Source: Mycolicibacterium peregrinum (GTDB taxonomy: Bacteria > Actinomycetota > Actinomycetes > Mycobacteriales > Mycobacteriaceae). Taken from it: a stretch of DNA of 64,000 nucleotides. Below, one piece after another: positions 24,211 through 31,612 of this stretch (position 1 is its first letter; each line of letters opens with the position of its first letter). Below the pieces are notes generated by a model. That model searched no databases. It saw only the letters and a list, made by a program, of their open reading frames with translations, and was not told where the DNA came from. The DNA is taken from NCBI RefSeq assembly GCF_002102345.1, contig NZ_LQPP01000042.1:248001-312000 (forward strand), in the 5' to 3' direction. A program made the position numbers and the translations under genes.

Positions 24211-25458
24211 CTAGGCGTCGATCCCTTTGAGGATGTTGGCAATGATGGAGTCGAGTTGCTTGGCCGCTTCCTCAAGGTCGGCAGCAGATCTGGTCTCTAT
24301 TCCATGCACGAGTTGGTTCCGCATCTTGCGCAAGAAATCCACCTCTCGTCGCGTGTCAACATCTAGGTAGCCGGCTTGTTCGAGCGCAAGCCCCGTTGGA
24401 AGGTGGCGCCTGTTGTCCTCCGTAGGAGGAACCAGGCGGCGCTCGAGTTGTTCTAGGTTTATCCAGCTCGCCAAGAATCGGCCCACGAGTTCGTTGAACT
24501 GAGGAGATTTCGGCTCGGTTGCGTGTCTGCCCAACCGTACGTTTTGGTACACCTCGTACCGATCTGGGTCTTCGGCTGTGAGTGCGTCTACTACCTGCTG
24601 GGCGAGTGGACGCAGCTCCAAGTTGCCGTGGAGCGCCTCCAGATACGGTGTCAACTGCTCGGGTGTGGACATGTTTAGCTCTGCAAGGAAGGCAAAGAGA
24701 AGATCGACCCTTCCGAGTCCTGTCTCGCTCACGGTAGGCGAATCTGTCGAAATCTCGGGTTGGCTGAGAAGATAGGCAGCCAAATCATAATGATTCGAAA
24801 ACCTTCTTTTGCGGTCGGCGACTCTCTGCTCGCCTAAACGCTGGAGGCTTTCCAGCATCGCTTCGCCGGTAATTACAAGTCCATTTAACTGGTTCAGTAT
24901 CGCGTATTCCTCTACCGAAAGTGTGCCATCCTCGGGTTTATAGACCAGATCGTGGTCGACTTCTGACCAGCTGTGCATTAGGACTGAGGCGATCTGGATC
25001 TCAACTTTCGCCGACGCGAATCGTTTGTCGACTTCCGACAGATTTTCTTCGCGTAACCTGACGTGGTAGTGCGTTGCGGAATATCCGACGAAACGTGGAT
25101 CACGGTTCTCTTCGTGGCGGTCTTCGGGGAATTGCTTGGTTTTCGCGATATGGAAAAGGCTCTCAATTCTATTTCCAACTAACGTCCGTTGTAAGGGAAA
25201 ATAGAGTGCAACTCGTACACCGGCCAAGTCGACGATGTCCTCGTATATTTGTTCCACTGATGAGTAAGTGGTCTTGGCATGGCGCTGACGGCATTTGGCT
25301 TCTAGGCGGGTCGGTGCTTTTGCGCGGCTGGTAATGATGCTACGGACGCCAGCTTCCTGTAGATCTTGTTCAAGCGTTCTGGCAACGATGCGGGCGGCTT
25401 TGTCATAGAAGTCATATTCTCGGACGTAGCGAGTCATGAACTCGTCGATAAAGTCCAT
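24211..25458 (-). CDS. RelA/SpoT-type alarmone synthetase with a C-terminal HEPN-like domain
   Basis: A 415-residue protein and the only gene of cassette 3. Residues about 10-210 form a (p)ppGpp-synthetase fold with every key motif: SRAKAPTRLEAK (44-55), DLAGVRV (77-83), GYSATHYHV (125-133), VEIQI with Glu153/Gln155, and HSWSEVDHDLVYK (162-174). There is no HD hydrolase domain. The C-terminal region (about 240-415) is helical and ends with FLRKMRNQLVHG, where Arg380-Asn381 and His385 match the RNxxxH signature of HEPN domains, often RNases. It probably makes a hyperphosphorylated nucleotide (or modifies RNA, as toxSAS enzymes do) and may cleave RNA. A phage-defence role is likely but unproven. 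Confidence 0.8.
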   Translation of the reverse strand: MDFIDEFMTRYVREYDFYDKAARIVARTLEQDLQEAGVRSIITSRAKAPTRLEAKCRQRHAKTTYSSVEQIYEDIVDLAGVRVALYFPLQRTLVGNRIESLFHIAKTKQFPEDRHEENRDPRFVGYSATHYHVRLREENLSEVDKRFASAKVEIQIASVLMHSWSEVDHDLVYKPEDGTLSVEEYAILNQLNGLVITGEAMLESLQRLGEQRVADRKRRFSNHYDLAAYLLSQPEISTDSPTVSETGLGRVDLLFAFLAELNMSTPEQLTPYLEALHGNLELRPLAQQVVDALTAEDPDRYEVYQNVRLGRHATEPKSPQFNELVGRFLASWINLEQLERRLVPPTEDNRRHLPTGLALEQAGYLDVDTRREVDFLRKMRNQLVHGIETRSAADLEEAAKQLDSIIANILKGIDA

Positions 25459-25701
25459 CTGTCATCCGATTCGCCAAGTGGTGGGTGCGATAGGTAGCAA
25501 GGTACGCTACCGGGCGATTCGACTTGGAGTCGCATGGCGTCAGTGCTCCAGTGCGTGGCTTCGTCGCTGAACAATTGTCTGCTTGTTTCCGAACCGCTCC
25601 AACCGGCACTACGCGAAGTCGTGCCTTGGCGCAGGTCGTTGCCGCCTTGATCGACGATGCCAACATGCGGCGGTGCCGGCAAGGCATCAAATTGGGGCTC
25701 G

Positions 25702-25742
25702 AAATCCGCCAAGTGTCGGTTCGAGTCCGACTGGGGGCACCG
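25702..25742 (+). repeat. Attachment site copy 4 (attR, island right end)
   Basis: A 41-base copy of the tRNA-Leu 3' end from AAATCCGC to GGGGGCACCG, with two mismatches to the intact tRNA (CA in place of AC after the anticodon stem). It retains the perfect T arm and acceptor strand. It marks the right boundary of the whole 7.3-kb island. Confidence 0.9.
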
Positions 25743-25750
25743 CACCAACA

Positions 25751-25780
25751 CCAACGGCCACCCGCACGGGTGGCCGTTGG
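25751..25780. terminator. Strong perfect hairpin terminator downstream of cdh
   Basis: Two perfect 14-base arms (CCAACGGCCACCCG and its complement at 25767-25780) around a CA loop, 14 bases beyond the stop codon of the leftward cdh gene. It probably ends cdh transcription and may also have ended tRNA transcription before the island inserted. There is no clear U-tract, as is common in mycobacteria. Confidence 0.75.
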
Positions 25781-25794
25781 GCTTGCAGACAGGC

Positions 25795-26664
25795 TCAGCC
25801 CTTGTCGAGCAGCCGCTCGATGTTGTTGACGCCGGCCGGCGTGATGCCGGACTTCTCGTCGCTGGCGAGCACGATGAAGCCCGGGCCCTGGTGGTTCTTG
25901 GTGATCAGCACGGTCTCGTTGCCCATCCCGAAGCTGGGATCCTGCTTCTTGATCGGCGCGACGATCTGGCTGTTCAGTGCCGCGAAGAAGTTCTGGTCGA
26001 TGTTGTCGGTGTTCCAGGTGCGGTAGCCGTGGGGGCTCTTTTCGATCGGGCCCGCCTGGGTGTGGCCGCGCACCCCGATCACCGAGGTCTTCCAGGCCTT
26101 CTCATCCCTGGTGACCTTGTGGTTCTTGACGGCCTGGTCGATGTCGGCGCGGGCGGTGGGGTCGAGCAGGGTCACGTGGATGTGCAGCTGATCCTGGCCG
26201 CGGTTGTCGGCGGAGTTGATGCCCAGCGCCCAGTCCGGGGCCTGGCCCTGGTTGCCCGGTGGCAGAATGCTGACCTGCTCGAAGGCGTCCTTGAAGTAGT
26301 GGGGAGCATCGCTGCCCAGCAGGTTGTCGCATTCGATGCCGGTTTCGCGCGCCGTCGGGATCACCAGCAGGTCGGTCAGCTGTGCGGGGTGGTGTCCTTG
26401 CCGGACGGCGTAGCCGCGGGACTTGTCCCCGCCGGGGAACACCACGTCGATGGCGCCGTCCTTGTGTGCTGGCGTGGCGTACCTGACGTCCTTCCAGAGA
26501 TCGACGTTGTCGTGCACATTCCCGCACGGACCGAAGTCCGGGACCTTTGCGCCGGCGGTCGGCGCGACGGCGAGTCCCATTACCGGCACGGCCGCCGCTG
26601 CGGCGATGAGTGCGGCGCGGCGCACGAAGCCGATGCGGTTGGTGGTGTTGTTGGTGGTGGTCAT
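25795..26664 (-). CDS. cdh: CDP-diacylglycerol pyrophosphatase, exported
   Basis: A 289-residue enzyme of the Cdh family that splits CDP-diacylglycerol to CMP and phosphatidate. The N-terminal signal segment is RRAALIAAAAAVPVMGLAVA, with cleavage near TAGA. The conserved block GQDQLHIHVTLLD carries the HxH motif typical of this HIT-like family. Upstream, NSADNRGQ is also conserved, and CGNVHDNV and GIECDNLLG supply cysteines. It probably acts in phospholipid turnover on the outer face of the membrane. It stands alone between the hairpin and the divergent cutinase. Confidence 0.88.
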   Translation of the reverse strand: MTTTNNTTNRIGFVRRAALIAAAAAVPVMGLAVAPTAGAKVPDFGPCGNVHDNVDLWKDVRYATPAHKDGAIDVVFPGGDKSRGYAVRQGHHPAQLTDLLVIPTARETGIECDNLLGSDAPHYFKDAFEQVSILPPGNQGQAPDWALGINSADNRGQDQLHIHVTLLDPTARADIDQAVKNHKVTRDEKAWKTSVIGVRGHTQAGPIEKSPHGYRTWNTDNIDQNFFAALNSQIVAPIKKQDPSFGMGNETVLITKNHQGPGFIVLASDEKSGITPAGVNNIERLLDKG

Positions 26665-26804
26665 GTGGTGTTCCCCTCGGTGGGTGTTGGTGTGTTGAAA
26701 ACACCATCCCGTGTGGGAGCGGCCGGGTCTGTCCGCTGGTCAGACCATGAATCGCCCGAATCGCGGGTCCACCGATCGGGGGAACGCCCCTACGATCGGT
26801 CGGT

Positions 26805-27437
26805 ATGACCAGAAAGCCTGCTTTGATCCTGGCCTTGGCGGCGTTCGCCGCAGCTGTCCCTGCCGTCCTGCCGGCGACGGCCACCGCAGCACCGTGCTCC
26901 GACGTTGAGGTGGTGTTCGCCCGCGGCACCAACGAGCCCCCGGGCCTGGGCAGTGTCGGTGGTCCCTTCGTCGACGACCTGCGTGCGCGGGTGGCCCCGC
27001 GCACCGTCGACGCAACGGCGGTCGATTACCCGGCGACCAATGACTTCAACGTCAGTACCCCGGCCGGCACTGACGCGGCGCGGTCTCTCATCGAGTCCGT
27101 CGCGGCCAGCTGTCCGAATACGAAGATGGTGCTCGGCGGCTACTCACAGGGCGCGGCAGTGATCGAAAAGGCCACCAACGAGGCGTCTCCTCAGGTCGCC
27201 GACCATGTCGCCGCCACCGCACTGTTCGGTACACCTCTCACCAGCTTCTCGGGACTTCTGGCCGCCGGCCAGACGCTGCCGGTGCTGGCACCGCAGTACA
27301 CGGCCAACTCCATCGCCCAGTGCAACGAGGGCGATCCGATCTGCTGGGAAGGCGGCTGGGACATGGGTGCCCATGTGTCCTACGTGCAGTCCGGAAAGGT
27401 CGCTCAGGCAGCCGATTTCGCGGCCGGAAAGCTCTGA
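26805..27437 (+). CDS. Secreted cutinase-family serine esterase
   Basis: A 210-residue alpha/beta hydrolase with a signal peptide (about 1-29, cleaved near TATA). Catalytic Ser114 lies in GGYSQG. The Asp is in EGDPICW and the His in MGAHVSYV. Four cysteines (C31, C103 and the pair around NEGDPIC) fit the two conserved cutinase disulfides. Mycobacterial cutinase-like proteins hydrolyse lipid esters or polysorbates rather than plant cutin. It is divergent from cdh. Confidence 0.93.
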   Translation: MTRKPALILALAAFAAAVPAVLPATATAAPCSDVEVVFARGTNEPPGLGSVGGPFVDDLRARVAPRTVDATAVDYPATNDFNVSTPAGTDAARSLIESVAASCPNTKMVLGGYSQGAAVIEKATNEASPQVADHVAATALFGTPLTSFSGLLAAGQTLPVLAPQYTANSIAQCNEGDPICWEGGWDMGAHVSYVQSGKVAQAADFAAGKL

Positions 27438-27451
27438 CCCGCGACCGAAAG

Positions 27452-28048
27452 TCAGTTGAGTCTTCGGACGTTCTGGGCGCTCACGGTGGAGCCATCCCAC
27501 CGCAGATCGGCAGCCATCTTGATGGTGGGACAGCACTCGCCATCGTTGGGTCCGTTGGCCAGCCAGTTCACGTGCGCGACACCATCACTGATCGACAAAT
27601 CCGTGACAACCTCGCGGCTGTGCGTGAGGTCGCCCAGGTTCACTCCACCCAACAGCGTCGGCCCGGCTGTGTAGAGCTGTACGGTCTCGGGCCAGGGCAC
27701 CCCACCGGCGCTGCAGTCGGTCACCATCGCGGCGTCGGTATTGGTGCCGCCGGTGAGGTTGCCGAACGCGACCTTGTCGCTACGGTCCGGCTCGTCGTTT
27801 CGCTGAGCGATCCTCACCGAGCCGGGATGCGAATCTTGCCGCGGCAGTTGCCCCTTCACCAGGTTGCCCGGGTCGTGCTGACACAGCGCCGGCACTGGTG
27901 CGGACAGCAAGTCCTGCAGCGTCACCGAGCTGCCGGTGGCCGGGGCCGCGGGAGACGGGTCGGCGCAGCCCGTCGCCGACGCGAACACGCCGGCCACCAG
28001 TACGCCGACCACACCCGTCAGCCTGATCATCGCGTTGCCGATTTTCAT
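27452..28048 (-). CDS. Putative lipoprotein of unknown function
   Basis: A 198-residue exported protein. The signal segment MIRLTGVVGVLVAGVFASAT is followed by GCADPSP, a plausible lipobox Cys. The mature part has conserved-looking cysteines (VPALCQHDPG, TDCSAGG, GECCPTIK) and a C-terminal strand segment ADLRWDGSTVSAQNVRRLN, a pattern seen in mycobacterial secreted proteins of unknown role. It starts 10 bases after the end of a broken dioxygenase-like gene on the same strand and is tail-to-tail with the cutinase gene. Confidence 0.7.
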   Translation of the reverse strand: MKIGNAMIRLTGVVGVLVAGVFASATGCADPSPAAPATGSSVTLQDLLSAPVPALCQHDPGNLVKGQLPRQDSHPGSVRIAQRNDEPDRSDKVAFGNLTGGTNTDAAMVTDCSAGGVPWPETVQLYTAGPTLLGGVNLGDLTHSREVVTDLSISDGVAHVNWLANGPNDGECCPTIKMAADLRWDGSTVSAQNVRRLN

Positions 28049-28058
28049 GTCCGCTCCC

Positions 28059-28694
28059 TCACATCGTCTTCCACGTCAGCGCACGCCGCACCTTGGCACC
28101 CGGGCGGGTGCCGGCTCCCTGTCGGCGCAGCTCGGCCGGGTCGGTGCCGCTGCGGAGCAGCTCCAGCAGATAGTCGGGGTCGAAGTTGACCCCGATGGGA
28201 TTCGCGGCGAACGCACCGCTGAGAAAGTAGTCCGCGGTCTCTTTCGCCGTCGCGAAGTTCTCGGTCTGGAATTCCAGCCGGACTCCGTCGGGATCCTCGT
28301 AGTACAACGAGGTGGTCGGACCGTGGTTGATCGACCAGACCGGCGTGATGCCGGCCTGCTTGAGCCGCGCATAGGTCGACAGCAGTTGTTCCAACGATCC
28401 GATGGTGAAGCCGAGATGGTCGATGCCGTAGAACTTCCGGCGCAGCCGGTCCAGTGGGAACAGGTAGCGCAGGAATCACGGGACCTTGACCAGAGCGAGG
28501 CGATGGCTTTCGTCGTCCCACGTCAAGAAGGCGAGCTTCGAATCCTCGTGAACGACGCGAGCGCCGAATACCGTCCCATACCAAGCGATTATCTCGTCGC
28601 TGCGCGCGGTCTTGACCACCCAGTGCGCCAGGTACTCCGGTGCCGGCCGGTTCCCGTCCCTGGCGTCGCTACCCTGCATGCCTTGCACGCTCAT
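28059..28694 (-). pseudogene. Extradiol-dioxygenase/glyoxalase (VOC) protein with an in-frame stop
   Basis: A 212-codon frame from ATG 28694 reads as a VOC-family protein: YLAHWVVKTARSDEIIAWY (metal His), then FYGIDHLGFTIGS (second His), and YYEDPDGVRLEFQTEN (Glu). After LALVKVP a TGA at 28476-28478 interrupts it. The frame resumes without shift as FLRYLFPLDRLRRKFYG. A single C-to-T change (CGA to TGA) explains the break. If real, the gene is dead unless reinitiation or readthrough occurs. Confidence 0.85.
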
Positions 28695-28803
28695 CCGTCA
28701 AGTGTCGTGCGGGGCAGCAAGGCTGCGTAGCGTAGTCGGCTACCTAATTCTGTCGTCCCGCGTTTGGGTCGCTCCCGCGCTACAGCCGGTTCATACTGCA
28801 CAG

Positions 28804-29262
28804 ATGCGTGCCCGGGCCGGTATCGCGGCGCCGACGGCCGCGATCGCACTCTTGGCCGGGTGTGCGCCTGGAGCAGGGCTGTCCGACGTGAAGATCGTGA
28901 TCGACGGCGACGTCCACACCCTGGCCGCGCAGGTCACCTGCACCAGATTCCCTGACGGCAACCTGCTGATCTACGCCTCGCCGTCGGCGACGAATCACCG
29001 ACAAAGCGTCCGGGTGATGCTGGCGACGACACACCGCCTGGTCGTCACGGCGGCGGGATTCCATATCCCCGAGGGCAGTGGATTCACCAAGGACTCGCAG
29101 GAGATGACGGCCATCAAGGTCGACGACGTCTACACGATCAGTGGCCGGATGCCTGCCGGGGAAGGGCCGGGGTGGCGCCAGGTCAAGATCGAGATAGCCT
29201 GCCCGGGGTACCAACAGCCGAAAGGTCGACCTGACACCGTGCCCGCGATCGGAAGCCCCTGA
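28804..29262 (+). CDS. LpqH-type (19-kDa antigen family) lipoprotein
   Basis: A 152-residue lipoprotein starting at ATG 28804. The signal peptide ends in the lipobox LLAGC (Cys about 20). The mature part resembles the mycobacterial 19-kDa antigen family: VKIVIDGDVHTLAAQVTC, then NLLIYAS, VVTAAGF, VDDVYTISGRM and VKIEIACP, with the two conserved cysteines. These are surface lipoproteins that signal through TLR2 and may bind ligands. It stands alone between divergent and co-directional genes. Confidence 0.85.
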   Translation: MRARAGIAAPTAAIALLAGCAPGAGLSDVKIVIDGDVHTLAAQVTCTRFPDGNLLIYASPSATNHRQSVRVMLATTHRLVVTAAGFHIPEGSGFTKDSQEMTAIKVDDVYTISGRMPAGEGPGWRQVKIEIACPGYQQPKGRPDTVPAIGSP

Positions 29263-29339
29263 CCAGACATGGTCGGCAATCATCTGCATCGCGTGGCCTC
29301 ACAGGCGATACTGCGTCTATAGCGAACGATCAGGGGAGA

Positions 29340-30770
29340 TTGGAAGTGGATTCGCGCGTCGGTACGACGTTCGGCAAGTACTCGATCACGCGCCTGCTGG
29401 GTAGAGGCGGGATGGGGGAGGTGTACGAGGCCTTCGATGCGGACAAGAACCGGACCGTGGCCTTGAAGATCCTTGCCGATCAGTACTCCAACGACGCCAT
29501 CTTCCGTACCCGGTTCCAGCGGGAATCGCATGCGGCGGCGGTCTTGCAGGAACCGCACGTCATCCCCATCCATGACTGGGGCGAGATCGACGGCAGCCTC
29601 TACATCGACATGCGGTTGGTGCAGGGTGCGACGCTGTCGGACCTGATCGCCGACGGTTCGCTGGAACCGGCGCGCGTGGTGGCCATCATCAGCCAGATCG
29701 CGGCGGCTCTGGACGCGGCCCATGCCGCCGGGTTGATCCACCGCGACATCAAGCCGCAGAACATCATTGTCACCCCGGCCGATTTCGCCTACCTCGTCGA
29801 CTTCGGTATCGCCGAGAGCCAGGGCGACAGTCGGCTGACCACAGAAGGTTCGCGTATCGGCACCATGAATTACATGGCGCCCGAACGGTTCACGGGCCAG
29901 GCGGTGACCTCGGCGGTCGACTCCTACTCGCTGGCCTGCGTGTTGTACGAGGCGTTGACCGGTCACCCCCCGTTCGCCGGCGACAACCTGGAAAATCTGC
30001 TCGCAGCACACATTTCCGCACCGCCGCCGCGGCCCAGCGTCACGAATCCCACGGTGCCCTCCACTCTCGACGATGTGGTGACCCGCGGCATGGCCAAGGA
30101 CCCCGACGACCGGTACGGGTCTGCGGGCGCGTTGGGCCGGGCGGCCCAACGCGCGCTGCAGGCCGGCTCGGTACCGACGACCCTGCCGCATCAGGCGCCG
30201 ACTCTTGCCGCCTCCACGGTCGGTCCACCGCCGGACCAACGTGCGGAGCCCGCCCATTCCGAGCCGCGCCGGCGAGGCTGGGTGTTGCCGACCGTCATCG
30301 CCGTGGCGGCCGCGCTGATCCTCGGCGGCCTCGGCGTCGTGATCGGCATGCTTGCCAACGACGCCGGCCAGCCTGCGGACTCCCCGCCTTCCGCTTCTGG
30401 CAAGGATCCGGGCCAGGACGGAGGGCTGATGCCGCCGCTGGTCACCGGTCCCGATCAGAGCAGCCTGCACCAGATGTGCGATGACGGTTTCGCAGCCACC
30501 ACCGCCAGCGGGTTCGGCAGCCGCGCCGGACGCGGAACGCCAGAAACCTCATGCCTTTTCACCAACAGCGTGCTGACGTCGTACTGGGCCGAATACGGCA
30601 ACGCGAGCCCGCTGCCACGCGCGGTTTCCGCCCCAGGTGCCGTGGACTGCGGCAGGGTGCCCGGGGCACTGTGCGACGGCTCCAATTTCCTGATGCACTG
30701 CCAGCAGTCCCCGGGCGACAACTGGATCACCTGCACGGGTGGCAAGAACGCGCGCGTCTATCTCTGGTGA
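29340..30770 (+). CDS. Membrane Ser/Thr protein kinase (Pkn family)
   Basis: A 476-residue receptor-like kinase. Kinase domain (about 12-280): glycine loop LLGRGGMGEVYEA, Lys in VALKIL, catalytic loop LIHRDIKPQN, DFG in LVDFGIAE, activation segment GTMNYMAPER. One membrane helix follows (about 315-340, VLPTVIAVAAALILGGLGVV), then a roughly 130-residue extracellular region with four or more cysteines. The TTG at 29340 or GTG at 29346 is the start. It lies two genes from an FHA-containing transcription factor, so that protein is a candidate substrate, as with PknH and EmbR. Confidence 0.92.
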   Translation: MEVDSRVGTTFGKYSITRLLGRGGMGEVYEAFDADKNRTVALKILADQYSNDAIFRTRFQRESHAAAVLQEPHVIPIHDWGEIDGSLYIDMRLVQGATLSDLIADGSLEPARVVAIISQIAAALDAAHAAGLIHRDIKPQNIIVTPADFAYLVDFGIAESQGDSRLTTEGSRIGTMNYMAPERFTGQAVTSAVDSYSLACVLYEALTGHPPFAGDNLENLLAAHISAPPPRPSVTNPTVPSTLDDVVTRGMAKDPDDRYGSAGALGRAAQRALQAGSVPTTLPHQAPTLAASTVGPPPDQRAEPAHSEPRRRGWVLPTVIAVAAALILGGLGVVIGMLANDAGQPADSPPSASGKDPGQDGGLMPPLVTGPDQSSLHQMCDDGFAATTASGFGSRAGRGTPETSCLFTNSVLTSYWAEYGNASPLPRAVSAPGAVDCGRVPGALCDGSNFLMHCQQSPGDNWITCTGGKNARVYLW

Positions 30771-31612
30771 ACCGGGCAGTCACCGGCGGGCAGCGCCCGC
30801 AGCCGTTGTTGCAGCCAGTTGGCCATCTTGGTGAGCGCGGCGGTGCCATCCTCGAATTTCCCCGAGAACGGCAGTGCGGCCAGTGCCACGGCCACCGTTC
30901 CGGACGGGGTGGTCAGCACACCGATCTGACGTACCAGGTAGCCGCCGGTGGGTGCGGGGCCCCAGCCGCCCTTGAACCGGCTGCCGCCGATGGTGCCGAG
31001 ACCCCATCGTTGGTCTGGCTTGACTCGGCCCATGAGGTCAAATACGGGGTCATTCTCCTTGTCGCACACGGCGACCGAGGTGAACCTCACCTGGTCGGTC
31101 AACGGCCAGTCGGTCTGCCCTGACGCGCTGAACTCGGGCCGCACGCGTTGTGATTGGACAATCGTCGGGTCACCGGTCTGCCGCAGGACCGCCTCGACTT
31201 TGTTGGCAGCTTCGGCCGGGGTGCCCAGGCTCTCCCAGATCGTTTCGGCTGCGGCATTGTCGGATTGGGTGATGGCTGCGGTCATCGCTTCGGTGATCTG
31301 TGGCGGCACCTGTTCGCGCAGCGCGGCGATGATCAATGGCACCTTGATGGTCGACCAGGCGGGACCGCTCTGCCACTGCCCCAACGATATCGGCTCCTGC
31401 CCGGGACCGATGCCACTCAGCGCAATCCCTACCGTGGCGTGCAGTCCGGGTTCCAGTTGGGCGAACTCCGCGGCCAGCGACGCGGTGGGCGAAGAGCTCC
31501 CTGTGGCTGGGCGCCGGGTGAGGTGGGTCCCGATGAACACCCCCGCGACGAGTGCAATCGCCGCGAAGACCGCGATCAGTGCCCATAACCGGCCGCTGCG
31601 CATCGATGTCAC
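30758..31612 (-). CDS. Class A beta-lactamase-like serine hydrolase, membrane-anchored
   Basis: A 284-residue protein with an N-terminal anchor (about 9-28) and a penicillin-binding fold. The nucleophile motif is Ser87-T-I-Lys90, the second motif is Ser117-Asp118-Asn119, and FKGGWG occupies the KTG position. The class A omega-loop ExxLN is not visible. Rather than an ordinary beta-lactamase it may be a carboxypeptidase- or hydrolase-like relative. The 3' end overlaps the kinase gene tail-to-tail by 13 bp, and the 5' end overlaps the stop of the regulator gene by 4 bp. Confidence 0.8.
   Translation of the reverse strand: MTSMRSGRLWALIAVFAAIALVAGVFIGTHLTRRPATGSSSPTASLAAEFAQLEPGLHATVGIALSGIGPGQEPISLGQWQSGPAWSTIKVPLIIAALREQVPPQITEAMTAAITQSDNAAAETIWESLGTPAEAANKVEAVLRQTGDPTIVQSQRVRPEFSASGQTDWPLTDQVRFTSVAVCDKENDPVFDLMGRVKPDQRWGLGTIGGSRFKGGWGPAPTGGYLVRQIGVLTTPSGTVAVALAALPFSGKFEDGTAALTKMANWLQQRLRALPAGDCPVHQR

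Larger units (their letters stand above)
18434..25742. mobile_element. tRNA-Leu-integrated island made of three tandem cassettes
   Basis: The island runs from the tRNA-Leu 3' half to a 41-base repeat of it at 25702-25742 that differs at 2 positions. Two more diverged copies at 21791-21835 and 24063-24104 split the segment into cassettes of roughly 3.3, 2.2 and 1.6 kb. Cassettes 1 and 2 retain C-terminal scraps of tyrosine integrases, and none has a full integrase. Many stretches are visibly less GC-rich than the chromosome on both sides. Cargo: DUF4145, phosphatase, membrane/coiled-coil proteins and an alarmone synthetase-HEPN protein. Confidence 0.85.
25459..25794. other. Right end of the island, non-coding
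   Basis: No convincing gene. It contains the promoter side of the alarmone-synthetase gene, the last attachment copy (25702-25742) and a strong hairpin (25751-25780) beyond the island boundary. Confidence 0.6.

Noticed and set aside
18401..25742. CRISPR array or full prophage in the island
   Set aside because: No regular spacer-repeat pattern, and no phage structural, terminase or complete integrase genes are present.
25657..26808. A rightward frame crossing the right attachment copy and cdh
   Set aside because: It begins in non-coding island sequence and runs antisense to cdh, which has a signal peptide and the HxH motif.
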